Below are positions 25,143 to 37,189 of a stretch of DNA of 64,000 nt, in pieces. The position numbers and the translations under genes were made by a program. Every line of letters starts with the position of its first letter. Position 1 is the first letter of the stretch. Under the pieces are notes generated by a model that was not told where the DNA came from, searched no databases, and worked only from the letters and a program-made list of their open reading frames with translations. Origin of the DNA: Argentina anserina (Eukaryota; Streptophyta; Magnoliopsida; Rosales; Rosaceae); contig NC_065875.1 in the NCBI RefSeq assembly GCF_933775445.1, positions 23,993,555 to 24,057,554 on the forward strand, read 5' to 3'.

Positions 25143-25682
25143 CTGGGGAAAAAGAATCATTCTTATTATTTATCCTAGCTCCTTGCATAGTCTTCTTACA
25201 ACAACCGCCTCTGTATTCCATCAAAATCGGCCTTTGTATTTATATTTCAAAACTGCCTACAAGACGAGAGTTTCAGTTTGATTTTCTTTTTTCCTCTTGA
25301 TCAATTCAGTAAATTATCTTTCATCGAAGTACAATAAGACTATCCCTTTTGTTCTCCACTCCACTCTAAATTGTTTAACACATCAATAGTTTTTTTGACC
25401 TTGCCTTACCAGGGCTAAGGTCTAAGCCATAAAGCATTTACTATTCAGCTAGAAAGAGATCGAACAAAGTAATCTGTCTTGACAACTTTCATATCGACAA
25501 AATTATCAGTCTGGCTGTGATCTACCAAGTTATTTACTTAATAGGCTACACAAAGACAACATAGGCCAGAACTAAAGACTACTCTGTATTGCTACCCAGC
25601 TTCTCTACCTTAGATTATCTAGCCTCAACTAATACCACCGCCATTGATGGAAAGAAACAAATTATGCATCATTACATTGTCC

Positions 25683-25726
<44 letters not shown>
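25104..25726. other. Spacer, SIK1 3' UTR
   Basis: The stretch includes the likely SIK1 3' UTR (minus strand) and an (AT)n microsatellite at about 25685-25725 that directly abuts the SIK1 stop codon. Otherwise only AT-rich sequence was seen. Confidence 0.5.
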
Positions 25727-25727
<1 letters not shown>

Positions 25728-28700
25728 TACAAACGAAGAATAGTTCTTATTGTATCGCAAAGATTTTGAATAGTCTGTTGTTCTTGAGTTGCTTGCATTT
25801 CTTGGAGAGGCAGATCTTCATAGCACCTGAATTGAACGAACAAAAGAATATGTTTATGTTAAGTGCTCCTTGGCCAAGCTAAAGTGAATTTGAAGAGAAA
25901 TATAATGTGGTTATGTTACATACGTCTTGTGGTAGGCTAAAGCTTGTGTGAGATTCATTAGGGTTGGACTTGAAAGCAGTCTTTTGTAAACACTTTGAGG
26001 AAGGGGCATCTGCAACAAACCATTAGTACATGTATATACGTTATACGTGTGTTTGTATGGGGGAGAGAGAGAGAGAGAGTTGACCTCATTTTGTCCTCTT
26101 CGTCCCTTTTTAGACTGTGTATCACCAGTAAAAAGCTCCTGTAGTGCATCTATAGCACCAGTTCCACTATTATCTCGATGCATGCCTCCAATCACATTAT
26201 CTGATAAGAGAGCAATGGGGGATATATCTGTTGCCCTTAAAAATGGAACAGGCACGGTATTACCAGCTGCATATATGGACCAAAGCTGCGAACGAAAAAT
26301 TAATTGATTAAATACTTTGCAAAAAACAGGAATCTTTAGAAACAAATTAATCACTGATTTTTTTCACGGCCGTTAAAACAAGCAATTGAATGAATGTCTT
26401 GACAATAAGGCATCTTCAGGAATAAACAAAGGTGAACTTCAATTTCAATTGGTAAGCATAAATTGAAGAAGTATATTACCTTATCTTGCACCGCAAAAGC
26501 TTTCCGGCTCACAGTTTCATTCTTCACTGTGCCACCACTTATAGTCAGACTGCCAACCTGTGGTTGAGATCTGCATTTTCTCAAGTTCGGCTCAGGAGAG
26601 CTAAAATTTGATAAAGAAAACGCATGTTTAGTCTGTGTAACTGTATTTGGAACTCCAATCGACGTGTTATTCTCATCTCCCAACCTGATAGATTAAATAG
26701 TAGACATGAAGTTTTATTTTCTGATACTAGGCAATGAATTCACAAATAAATGACTAGGAAAGTACCTGACTTGGCTTGATTTAACCAATGTACCAGCACT
26801 GGACGGGCCAAGTCCAGCAGAAGGTGAATGTTCTTTGGAATTAAAACTTTGTGTCTGAGTACCAGCCTCATCTGTTTCATCTCTACCATGAATTACTACA
26901 GTGCCAAAATTACCTGCCAAACACAGGTTTCATATCAGAAGGTCATATGATACTCCTTACGAAAAGAGTTGAAAAAAAAAAACCGAATTTTATTCTTGTA
27001 AGAGGGCAAGAGATGACAAATTTTCAGTTTTGTAATAACATATCAATTGCAGAGCCTTCAGTCCCAGTGGGGACTCCATATATTCCATCATTTCCATGTC
27101 AATTCAATTGAGTTGAAAAAATATAAATGTCAAAATAGAACAAGTATCCATTAGCACCCCTGGCTCAAAAACAATATTGCATGCAGAGATAATATTTTGG
27201 ATAATTCAACCTACTTGAGATGCCTGCATAGTTACACAACTCCACAAGCATTACCATGAAGATCCATTCGAAGCAGCCCATCACAACAGTCAACACTAAT
27301 ACGGCTACAGATAGGCTACAGATAGTTTTGCAAATATAGTTGCAATCTCAGTTTCATACCTTCCTCTGCATGCTCCCCAATACCAGCCAGATGTTGCTTC
27401 ATCATTGTGCTGCCTGTAGGCACTTCATTTGCCCCTAGAGGCCTTGAAGGAACAGTATCACCATAGTCTTCATTCACTTTGGGAGCTTCAAGTGTCTGTT
27501 TCAGATTACAATCTGCTGATAAGATTAAGGATTAACAGGGACAAAAAAAAGAGAGCAAACACAGACATTTCTTACACCATCTTCCAGTTCATCTGGAGCG
27601 TCATTTTGAGCTTGCAAGGCCATGGAGGTCCTAATTTGCCTGGCCTTCTCAATCCTTGGGACCATTGCAGATGGACCACACTTGCATTTTTCGATGAATT
27701 TGTGCTGCATTTAGTTAAAAAGAAAGTTATTGTTCATTCAGATTAGAGACATTTGGTAAGACAGCAAGCACTGCAAGATTTTCTATAGATTCACTTCAAG
27801 TTCATTCGGAGAGAAAGGATTTGATTTTGAGGGAATAATAACAGTTGGTGACACATGAACAAAACAAGACAAAGGGATATTTACATCCACCGTGAAGAGG
27901 GGAAAAAAGAAATTTACTTAACAAGCAGCCCCAACTTGTATCTATAGCATATACAGATATTAAATATGAAGACTACCTTCAACATCTCAGCTGCAGTAGG
28001 GCGTAGACGAGGTTCTTTGGTCAGGCACTTTGCCACAAAATCATGGAACACGAGAGACCTGCAAAAGAAGAAATCCCAAGTTCTTAGGATGTTCAAAAGC
28101 ATCTGAGCGTGATATGTCACAGTAAAAGCACCAAAAAGATGCAGATAAACACGTACAAAGTTGAAGAATCATGAATTCCTCGGCCATTGTACAAAATTAC
28201 TATAAATTATGATTTGAGCTTTTATTGCAACCACTCTGGAAAGGGAAGCAACTTGAACTGAAGTAAACTAGCTTGGATAAGGGATCATGGAAAGTGTCAT
28301 ACATAAACAATAAGCTTAAGTTCAATGCATGCTAAATAGTTTGAGACATAGCAGATGTTGTGGTGGAACAATTATTCTTAATTTTTAAATGAAACATCTA
28401 GAGAGAAACTACAAAAGCATCACATATTAGCATACTGTTCATTCACTTTGATTATGATGTGTTTTAAGCCGCATATCAAAAAAAATGTTTTCTTGTACCA
28501 CCAACATTGGAAATAATGAAGCCAATGGTGCTTAAAAACTTGACTGTAAGTTATGATGCCCGATGATTAAAGAGAAATGCTTTGTGCAAGCTGATGTCAG
28601 TAAAATTGGTGGAAAGATCACACAGAGAAGCATGAAAAACAGACCATTTTTCTTTATCCTCAAGCATTGGAGCTGGCTCAAGGGATATCATGAATAGAAC

Positions 28701-28866
28701 CTATAATAAACAATAAATAGGTTACATATCCCCTTATCAAACAGTGATTGAAAAGGAATAACAAAAACAGAGACAAGAAAACTTTATTAATAGTTGAGGT
28801 CTTAATTAGCAACTTCAGCTCATACCTACATGACTTCTAACCCATTTCTCTCAACATGAAAACAAT

Positions 28867-28907
<41 letters not shown>

Positions 28908-31900
28908 TTTTTCAGGGTTATCATGCTAAGAGAGATGGCAAATTGCTAATTGCATATATGTTTGTCAGTATCAGGGACCATCTCTGAGATGCATTTCTCT
29001 TGAAACATCCAATTTTTTCAATATAATTTCCAATTTACAAAAAGAATGGGATACATATGAACTAAGGCACAGGTTATAAGTGAATAAGCAACCATGATAC
29101 AGTTGAACTTTCTAATAAAAGGAAAATAGGATTAAAAACTCACCCTCATTGGATGCACTGCAGATCTTGGAGGAAGTCCCTGAAATTTACAAAGAAAATA
29201 TGGCATCAATCCTTACAGGAACTAGCACAATCTCATTGGTCAAAGAATGATGATTTAAACATCCGGTGAGGCCAGAAACAAGCATTACATGTGATGCAAT
29301 AGCAACTGTAAGAAAAGGAAACACCGACTCAACAACCTCAAGCCTATGCCCATTGGGCCAGCTCTATATCTAAGGACATTTGGTCCAAGGACACCTCTCA
29401 TGCTAATTCAATCCAAGTCCAATATACTAAATTTGGTCAACTCAGGTAAGAAACGACATTATCTATTTCCCAATCCCTCCCTGCTACATGGAAAAGGGAA
29501 TTTAAGTAAAGGCTAACAAGATACTTTGAAACAGCCACCTCATAAGATTTTACTGTCTTGAGAATAAATTACATGGTAAACCTATAATACCTCCGCCATT
29601 TCGATTGCAGAAACACCAAGAGCCCATACATCCACCTAGAGTAAACAACACCATAAAAACAAGTTGTATCATTAAGAGTTTCGTGATTGTACTATTATCT
29701 CGAAAAGAAGCGCAGACAACTGAATGAAAACTGAATAAAATATATAAATAAAGGCAGCATCTAGGTTAAGCAGTAGCAATTTAAAGGAATTGTGTAAAGT
29801 ACAGAGAATAGATGATACCTTTCCATCATAGCGACTTTCCTGAATAACTTCTGGAGCCATCCAATGCGGAGTCCCGATGAACTGAAATAAAAAAACATAT
29901 GATGAATGACAAATTACTTCATGTGGCAAGCATAAAAAAATATAACACAAAGACAAGGTTTGCAACTGCCAAGTTTATATAATTTCTTTTATTGCTACAG
30001 AGCATGTCTAGGCAACAATCATGAGTCCCCTGATATTGAAAGTGCGAATAACCAAATCACCTATGCAAACCAAATGACAATCATGTATGTCATGTCTTAA
30101 GGTCAAACCCAGAGCAGAAGCTGTGGTATCCACTACAGGAATTTATCTTGAAAAGTTACCCCTTTTATAGCAAGAACCAACTTCTAGCCTATAAAACCAC
30201 AATATTTGGGGCAATTGAACAAATTGAAGACATGACATTTTTATATCTAAGCAACTAACCTACCGTATTGCGCTTTGACATGGTCCTTGTAAGCTGTGCT
30301 GCGACCCCAAAATCACCTGCCAATATATAAACAAAATTTGGAGGTCAGCATTCTGTTAAAAGGACAGCAGAGCTACTTTACATGAAAAAAAAAAACAGAG
30401 AAAAAAAAAAGATTATGATGATGAAGTTTCACTGCTTTATTTTAGAGTCAAATTGAGAAGTTGATGTTTTGCACCCTTTTAACATTGTCAATATGCCGAT
30501 AAGATTGAAGAATTATAAGCACCAGAAAGATCAAGAGCTGCTAAAGAAGAACATGATTCACTCTCTTTCTCTAGTACACAAAATGAATGATCACTGTACT
30601 CACCCAATTTGACATCTCCTTGTTCAGTCAACAGAATATTACCACCCTTGATATCTCTGTGGACCTTGAAAATCGAGTGCAAATAAGCAAGGCCCTATAG
30701 GGAAGAAAAAAAACTTGTTCAAGTCAACAATATGTTGAATAATAATGAATTGAAGTACATCAGCATTATCATATGGAGATTGTTTAGTTCATTCAATTGT
30801 TCCAGCATAGACCCCTAAACCCCTAGTTAAAAGGCCAACTATAGTATTTTATAGGCAGTTCCTGGTTAATTAAAAAAATGCTTTGGAATACAAGTCCTGC
30901 GATGCTCTATAAATGAGGTGCAACAGTTCAATTCTATCCAATCAAGGCTTATCATACTTTCAATGCTTCCCTGCAAATGTACGCAATTTGATACTCCTCC
31001 AAAGCATCCTCAGTAACATTCATCAAGTCAGCGACACTTCCACCTCCACAATACTCCATCACAATCTGCCAATACACAGAAAACCAGTAGTCTCAGATAC
31101 CACATTACCCAAAACCAAAAAAAGAAACCGACCATTCATATTCCCCATCACCTTATTCACCAATAACCGAAACTTACCCAAAGATACTCTTCCCCTTGGT
31201 AACTCCCCAAGTACCGAACCACATTGGGGTGACTGCATTGCTGCAGCATCTCGATTTCGCCACAAATCTCTTCATACCCCTCCTCCTACAACCAACAACA
31301 ACAGCATTGCACAATCAAAATCCGAACCAATTCCGGAATCCTAAACTAGTATCTGAAACATGAAATTCATAGCTTTATAAACACGAAAATCCACACCCCC
31401 TGAGATAATGAGATGACTTTGATCGCCACCATTTCGGAAGTCTTCAGATCCCTAGCTTTATAAACCGCACCATAAGACCCCTTCCCTGTCATTATCACCA
31501 TTACACAAACACCAACTCAGACAATGCAAAATTTTATTAGAAAATTAATAAAAATAAAAAATGGGAGATTGAAGATGAACTAGTACCAAGCTCATTGAGC
31601 AGCTCATACTTAGTAGTCGGATCTTCTCTGGTGACGCTTTCCGGTATAGAACTGGTCGACATTTTCATATTCTGGCGAGCCTCCTCGTTCTGCGACGAGG
31701 CGGCGCTGCTCTTCCGCTGCTTCCCCATCCCGTCGCCGGAGGCCTGCATACTCGCGACGGCTCTACTCATCGTGGAGTTCCCTCCGGCGCTGTTCCTCCT
31801 CACCGTCCCGGTCAGCGACGACTCTCTCTCACTCGGCCTCATCACAAACGTCGAGAACTCTCCTCCCCCTCCGTCGCCGTCGTCCTCATCCTCCTCCGCG

Positions 31901-32265
31901 GCACGGCTCCCCCAGTCACGTGACCGCCGCGTGGTGCGGTTGCGGACGATCATGGTGCCGAAATCGCCAGCGTCGTCGTCGTCGTCGTCGTCGAAGTAAT
32001 TGAGGGAGGCGCCGCCGCCGAAGTCCTTGGGGAGGCGCTTGAGGAGCGGAGGGAGGGAGGAGTCGTCGTCTTCATCGCGAGCATTGTTCTTGTAGACGAA
32101 TGTGGCGTACGGGTCGGGTTCCTGGTCCGCCGGACTCTTGGAGCTGGCGCGGCGATGGTCGGATTCGGAGGTGGAATCGTCGTCGCCGTGGACAACTACA
32201 GTGGAGTAGAGGTCGGGCTTCGGCGGGAATTTCCGGGTCCGGCGAGTGGTGCCGGTCGGATCCAT
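25727..32265 (-). CDS. SIK1: SIK1-type Hippo/STE20 (MST-like) serine/threonine kinase
   Basis: Eighteen coding exons (from 31587-32265 down to 25727-25826) join in phase to give 804 residues. Residues 1-225 are a disordered, Asp-rich N-terminus. The kinase domain runs from about residue 220: [10 protein letters not shown] loop (227), VAIKV lysine, HRDIKGGN with catalytic Asp342, DFG (360-362), activation loop ending GTPHWMAPE. The C-terminal third holds a [13 protein letters not shown] segment and ends in [12 protein letters not shown]. All catalytic residues are intact. Arabidopsis SIK1 (recalled as At1g69220) is the plant MST/Hippo homologue that binds MOB1 and controls cell number and organ size. 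A motif of the form [FY]-[GSA]-T plus hydrophobics occurs at Thr22, 55, 104, 139 and 563. Exon order: 31587-32265, 31397-31485, 31178-31285, 30958-31065, 30604-30694, 30264-30316, 29819-29881, 29591-29635, 29144-29179, 28645-28700, 27977-28058, 27576-27704, 27360-27495, 26766-26913, 26480-26684, 26085-26285, 25924-26009, 25727-25826. Confidence 0.95.
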
Positions 32266-33107
32266 TTCCTGAGTGTGGAAAAGGAGCGAGTGTGTAATTT
32301 AATGTGTTAAAAGAAGAAGAAGGAGGCCATTAGCTAGGAGTGTGCTGAGTTGGCGCCAGCTGTGGAGCACGATGCTTCTTGGGCCATCTCTGCAAATTTT
32401 ATGTGGAAAATGATGGACTGGGGGTTTGGAAATGTATGGAACAAAGAAACCCATATGGGCCATTGGAGTTTCTTCACACCCAGGACTTTAGTTACTACAC
32501 CACAACTTTGCAATCTGAGTTGGACTGATGCTCGGAACTGCTGGGCACGAACACGTGGAATATAATACGCTTCTATTACACGTGCTTGGCCGCAGGATTT
32601 TCTGTTAAACGTGATGAATGAAATATCACATTAGTGAAAGTTGTTGTGTTACGGATGTGTGAGGTGCGTTGAAATATATTATGACATGTCTATCACATGG
32701 TTCTATAAAATCCGGGAAGAGCAAAGTTTCGTGACAATACCTTACTAAAACTTGGCGGTATTTATTATAAATTTGTACATAGACCGTTGGTTGATATTTA
32801 TGTTGCAAGAACACGTACTTTTCATGTAGCAATTGGATAAGATCGATTGTGTATTACCAATAATAAAATCTGTTATTTTTGTATCTTTCTTGCAGCTTAA
32901 TCTTTCTGTAATTTACTATGTGAACCGATCAATAATCTGATGCATATCTCAGCAAAATCTATTCATGATAATCGTATGTTGGGCTAGTGCATCATGGGAG
33001 TTGTACGTTAGAGCCTATAGCTTGGCATGAGTACAACAAAGTGTCGGGTTTTATACATTTGGTGCATGCAACCAATTCATAGCATTGTTGTGCACACAAA
33101 AACTGTT
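32266..33107. other. SIK1 upstream region
   Basis: The stretch carries the SIK1 promoter and leader, then AT-rich spacer up to the hAT target duplication. No other gene was recognised. Confidence 0.45.
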
Positions 33108-33115
33108 AGTACATG

Positions 33116-34489
33116 CAGTGGCGGATCCAGGAATTTGAGTTCGGGTGGGCTTGAGTTTTTTATGAAACGAAAAAAAAAATATGAAAAATCTCGGCGGTGT
33201 GAGAGACTTATATTAAGTGGGAAAAAAGTGCACTTTGAGGGATCCTTACTCATTAATACAATATAAGAATAAACTAAGTAAATCTAATCCTAAAGTTCGA
33301 TAAATTTTAAAAGTCATAGATCACCATCTCATTGTCAACAAAATCAACATACTATTTTTTAGAATCATCCACTGGATTGACTGGAGACTCTAAAGGCAAT
33401 GGTGCATCATCAAAGTTTGGAGAAGCTACAGAATGAGTAGAAATTAGATTTGAACTTGAAGATGAGGCATTAGTTATTGGATACCATCTAGTAAGGTTTT
33501 TACATTGCTTTGACTTCGACATTGAATCAGACAATTTATTAGAGACTACCTACAGATTAAGAAACAATGCTTATATTAGACAAAATGTAGCAAACATGCA
33601 AACACAATAGCAAGGCAAACACAACGCCAGGGCAAACACAGTAGCAAGCCAAATACAAAACTCCATCTTAATTGTGAATTTGTAATAGAAGTAATATAAC
33701 CTAAAACTAAAATTAAATTACTGTAAATTAATAAGAAGTATAAATTTTAGCAATAATCATTTAACAAAGCTTAGAGTTCATACAAAAAAAAAAGCATAAT
33801 CAAATTCTCAATTTAGTATTTGAAATCAATACACCATTGTTTGATTTGTCACTCCATGCCTGACTTTGTCCAGCCTCCAGAGACTCTAAGTAAAAACCAA
33901 AGTACCCAGTAAGATTAGAAACAAATTAAAACATAATCAAGTCAAATAAGAAAACCCAATTGAAAATAATCTTATATAAGCTTACAAATTGTTGATGAAG
34001 TATGAGAGAGTGAGGTGTAGAATTGAATGCGCAGTAGTAATGGAGAGACTAAGAGGGAGGTGAGATTTTGAATCTTTGATGGAATGAAGGAGATTTGGAG
34101 AATGCACTGAAGTAAGCAGTTGATAGAGAGTGGTGGACTGAGATAATTGAGAAAATTGAGAGTTATATCGGGAATGGTAAAGAGGAGTGAGACTATTAGT
34201 GATTTAGTGTAGTACCAAGCAGTTGATAGAGAGTGAGGGACTGAGAGAACTTAGAATTATATTAGGAAGAATATAGAGAGTGAGTGTTAGTGATTTAGTG
34301 TATTACCAAACAGTTGATAAAAAATGAGAGACTGAGAGAACTTAGGAATTATATCGGGAAGAATATAGAGAGTAGAATATTAGTTATTTAGTGTAATAAC
34401 AAAAAATATATATATACTTAAGTTTTTTTTTCCCAAAATTATGGGGTGGGCTTGAGCCCCCCCTAGCTCTTGCCTTGCATCCGCCGCTG
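33116..34489. mobile_element. hAT-like element, 1,374 bp, with 8-bp target duplication
   Basis: Termini are CAGTGGCGGATCCAGG at the left and GCATCCGCCGCTG at the right, an imperfect inverted repeat of the form CAGYGGCGGATSCA. Perfect 8-bp flanks AGTACATG occur at 33108-33115 and 34490-34497. Inside there is only a short Ser-rich frame (33352-33534, minus, starting MSDSMSKSKQCKN), which may be the N-terminus of a hAT transposase. No catalytic domain remains, so it is non-autonomous. The right part contains about three tandem copies of a ~90-105 bp unit starting CAGTTGATAGAGAG (34116, 34219, 34310). Confidence 0.9.
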
Positions 34490-34497
34490 AGTACATG

Positions 34498-35940
34498 CAA
34501 CTCCACACTACCGTTCTTCACTCTACAGACTCATAATCGCTCGAGACCCCGCGAGTTCTCTATGGTAGCTTGAAATTTTCCTAAAACCTTGATTCTAATT
34601 AAACAGACGGTTTCTTTTGATTTATATATACCAATCAATGACCCGTACTGTTGAATATGAACTTTCGGCACAAGGCATCAAGTAGTCGTCATCATGGTCA
34701 TCACTTCTAACCTAAATCCATAGTTTCTTTCTTTGCAATAGAGACAGTTCCTTGATCCTTGGCCATGCTACATTGCCACTCGTATTGTAAAGAGAGAAAG
34801 ACCATATGTACACCCAAATGCAGAAATGCTCGACTTATCCTACACATGCCTTAGTGGGAATATGTACTAGAAACAGATGAGAATCAATGGTCCATTTCTG
34901 AATAAAACCAGAAAGTGCAAGGTTTGGATATCGAAAATTATTCTTTCCATGGAGGGTCACACCAAGTAAAGGGACACGTGTCTGTTTGTGGTTGGCAGTT
35001 ACAGTCAGTAAAAATTATGTAATTTTTTTAGGCGCGTGGGATGTATTCTCTGAATTATTGTCTTCCGCCGAGGCCACCACTCCCACCAGCCACCTCCTTC
35101 ATCCATTCCCAGTAAACTAGAAAAAAAAATATCAACATTTTCTCCTCATTCTCACCGCCGCCACCTACTTTGGAGTCCTGACCATCCTCGCACATAGTCG
35201 CCCTTCTCCCTTTCAAGTCCCACTCCGACCTCGATCTACAACCGCCGCCATCCTCCCTTCCTTCCGCCTTCGCGACTCCGTCGAGCCGCCCACACCCTTT
35301 CCCTCTCCCTTGATTCACACCCCGGCCCACCTCTATACCCACCGTAACCCTCAAACCCTTCCTTCGTCTTCCTCCCACTCCCACCACCATAGCCATTGAC
35401 AATGTCATCCTTATACTCCTCATGAAAACTCCCTCCCCTACTCTTCTTTGATTACGGTGAAATCGAAGGCTTGGTTGACTATGATATCAAGATACAAAGC
35501 CAAACTTACCGAAAGGAATTTAGAGGAGCTCGCCGGAGCCCAAGTTTCGCTCGAACTTAACACTGCCTCAAATTGGATTTAGGGGAAATACGACTCAAAT
35601 CCCACTGTAAGGTATGGGTATTGAAGAGGAGATGGAAAGGAAGAAGATGGTGGTGGTGCGTCGGTCATATATGGCCGGAGGGCGGTCTGGCGTGGCGGAG
35701 TCCGATGCGGTCTCTGTGTTTTCTAGCGCATCTCTGTCGAGCTAATTTTCCTATAAATACTATTTCAATATTTGATCAACTCACACCAATTTGTGCACAA
35801 CAAATTTCACATCTTTCTCATCTCCTCTCTCATTTCGTTTAGCATTTTTTTCCAAAATAATAGGCACCAATTGGCTTCTTTTTTAAGATTATAAATGTGC
35901 ATCTCTTTTATCCGTCATATCATTTATTAATATGATGGTA
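34498..35940. other. Spacer with a C-rich low-complexity tract
   Basis: 35060-35420 is unusually CCT- and CCG-rich and gives compositionally biased frames on both strands. No protein family was recognised. It may be a decayed exon or part of the neighbouring Harbinger element; its termini could not be found. Confidence 0.3.
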
Positions 35941-35949
35941 ACAAACAAA

Positions 35950-36995
35950 GGAGAGACAAATTGTAGAAGACAATTCATGCCGAAGGAGCCAATGACCTGA
36001 ATCACGCTCGCTTCTCACTACAACAAGTTCAAACTACCCTTCAAAAATGAGCCGAATGTTTGGCGGCGTCACGTCAACGTATAGCTAGCGGCACTTCGCT
36101 AATGGACGAAATAAGTTTATATTGTTTTATCATATATTATTATTTTTATTTGATTATATGAATTAAATTATGTAATTTATATCTAATTTGTTTAAGTGTG
36201 TAGCATTGTTTACGTTATTTGTTTTAATACATCTAATTTGTTTACATTATTTATTTTATCTAATTTGTTTAAATATGTAGCATTGTTGCCAATTTGTTTA
36301 AATTATGTAATTAAATATGTACCTAATATAAGTTTTTCACTAGGAACGACAAGCTCAATCATGTTACTATAATGTCAAGAAGAAAAAATTTACACACTTT
36401 GAATGTTGGGAAGTGGTTAAAGATCATCCATATTTCGTTGCGGTGCTACCTACTACTCTATCTCCATATGCAAGTAGTTACCATGGTACTCCTTCCGCAA
36501 CCGAATCATCTACAACCATCAATTTGAATGACGACCAAGTGAATGAGACACCTCAAAGCAACACTGCAGCTCCATCAAGTACGCCTAGACCAATGGGAAC
36601 CAAGGCGGAAAAGGAAGTTAGGTGCCAAAAGAAACATGTTAAGACTCATATTGAGCAACGAGTTGAGGTTTTGTATACCATTGCAAGTGACCAAGCATCA
36701 TGGCATATCAAGAGGCTAGTCCATAATGAAAGTGAGCTTAATTATTATGTGAAGTACATAGACATTCAAAAGCGGAAAGAAGCAAGGACGGAAGAATAGT
36801 TACGATTGAAGAAACAAGAGAATAACACAAAGATCATGAGAATAGATTTGAAGGCAATGACCCCAATCTCGAAAATGTATTTTATCAAGAGGAAACTAGT
36901 AATCCTTAACGAAGGAGAAGGTAGTCAAGATCAACCTACCGATGAAACATATTCGGATTGTTATCACTCAAGTCGCGTGCTATCTACATTGTAGT
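35950..36995 (+). pseudogene. PIF/Harbinger ORF1 (Myb/SANT-like accessory protein), disrupted
   Basis: A frame at about 36010-36110 reads like the first exon of a PIF-element ORF1 (AECLAASRQRIASGTSLMDE), but carries a stop. After an intron, 36340-36799 reads QAQSCYYNVKKKKFTHFECW, then DHPYF, a Ser- and Thr-rich linker and RPMGTKAEKEVRCQKKHVKT, the typical ORF1 C-terminal layout. An in-frame TAG at 36797-36799 interrupts it, and the same frame continues to a TAG at about 36992. These accessory proteins help Harbinger transposases bind DNA and enter the nucleus. Confidence 0.75.
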
Positions 36996-37189
36996 TATAG
37001 TATTGTACTAAGAATAAATCTACGTTTGGCTCGTCATTTTATGTAATTTAAATTTTTGAGAAATAAAAATGCAATTTATTTATTAAGTTGAAATTGAAAT
37101 ACACATCAAATTAAAACACATACTTAAATTAAACCGAAGCTTAAGAATTAAACACAAGCATCATGAAAACACACAATAAAACATATTTA

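Noticed and set aside
27429..28120. Apparent extra exons within SIK1 introns
   Set aside because: They are extensions of real exons into introns. The phased GT-AG model accounts for all conserved kinase sequence.
31595..32297. Long frames opposite and overlapping SIK1 exon 1
   Set aside because: They are shadows of the GC-rich, Asp-rich coding exon.
35055..35423. 122-residue Gly- and Arg-rich frame on the minus strand
   Set aside because: It arises from a C-rich low-complexity tract. No family resemblance, start context or splice support was seen.
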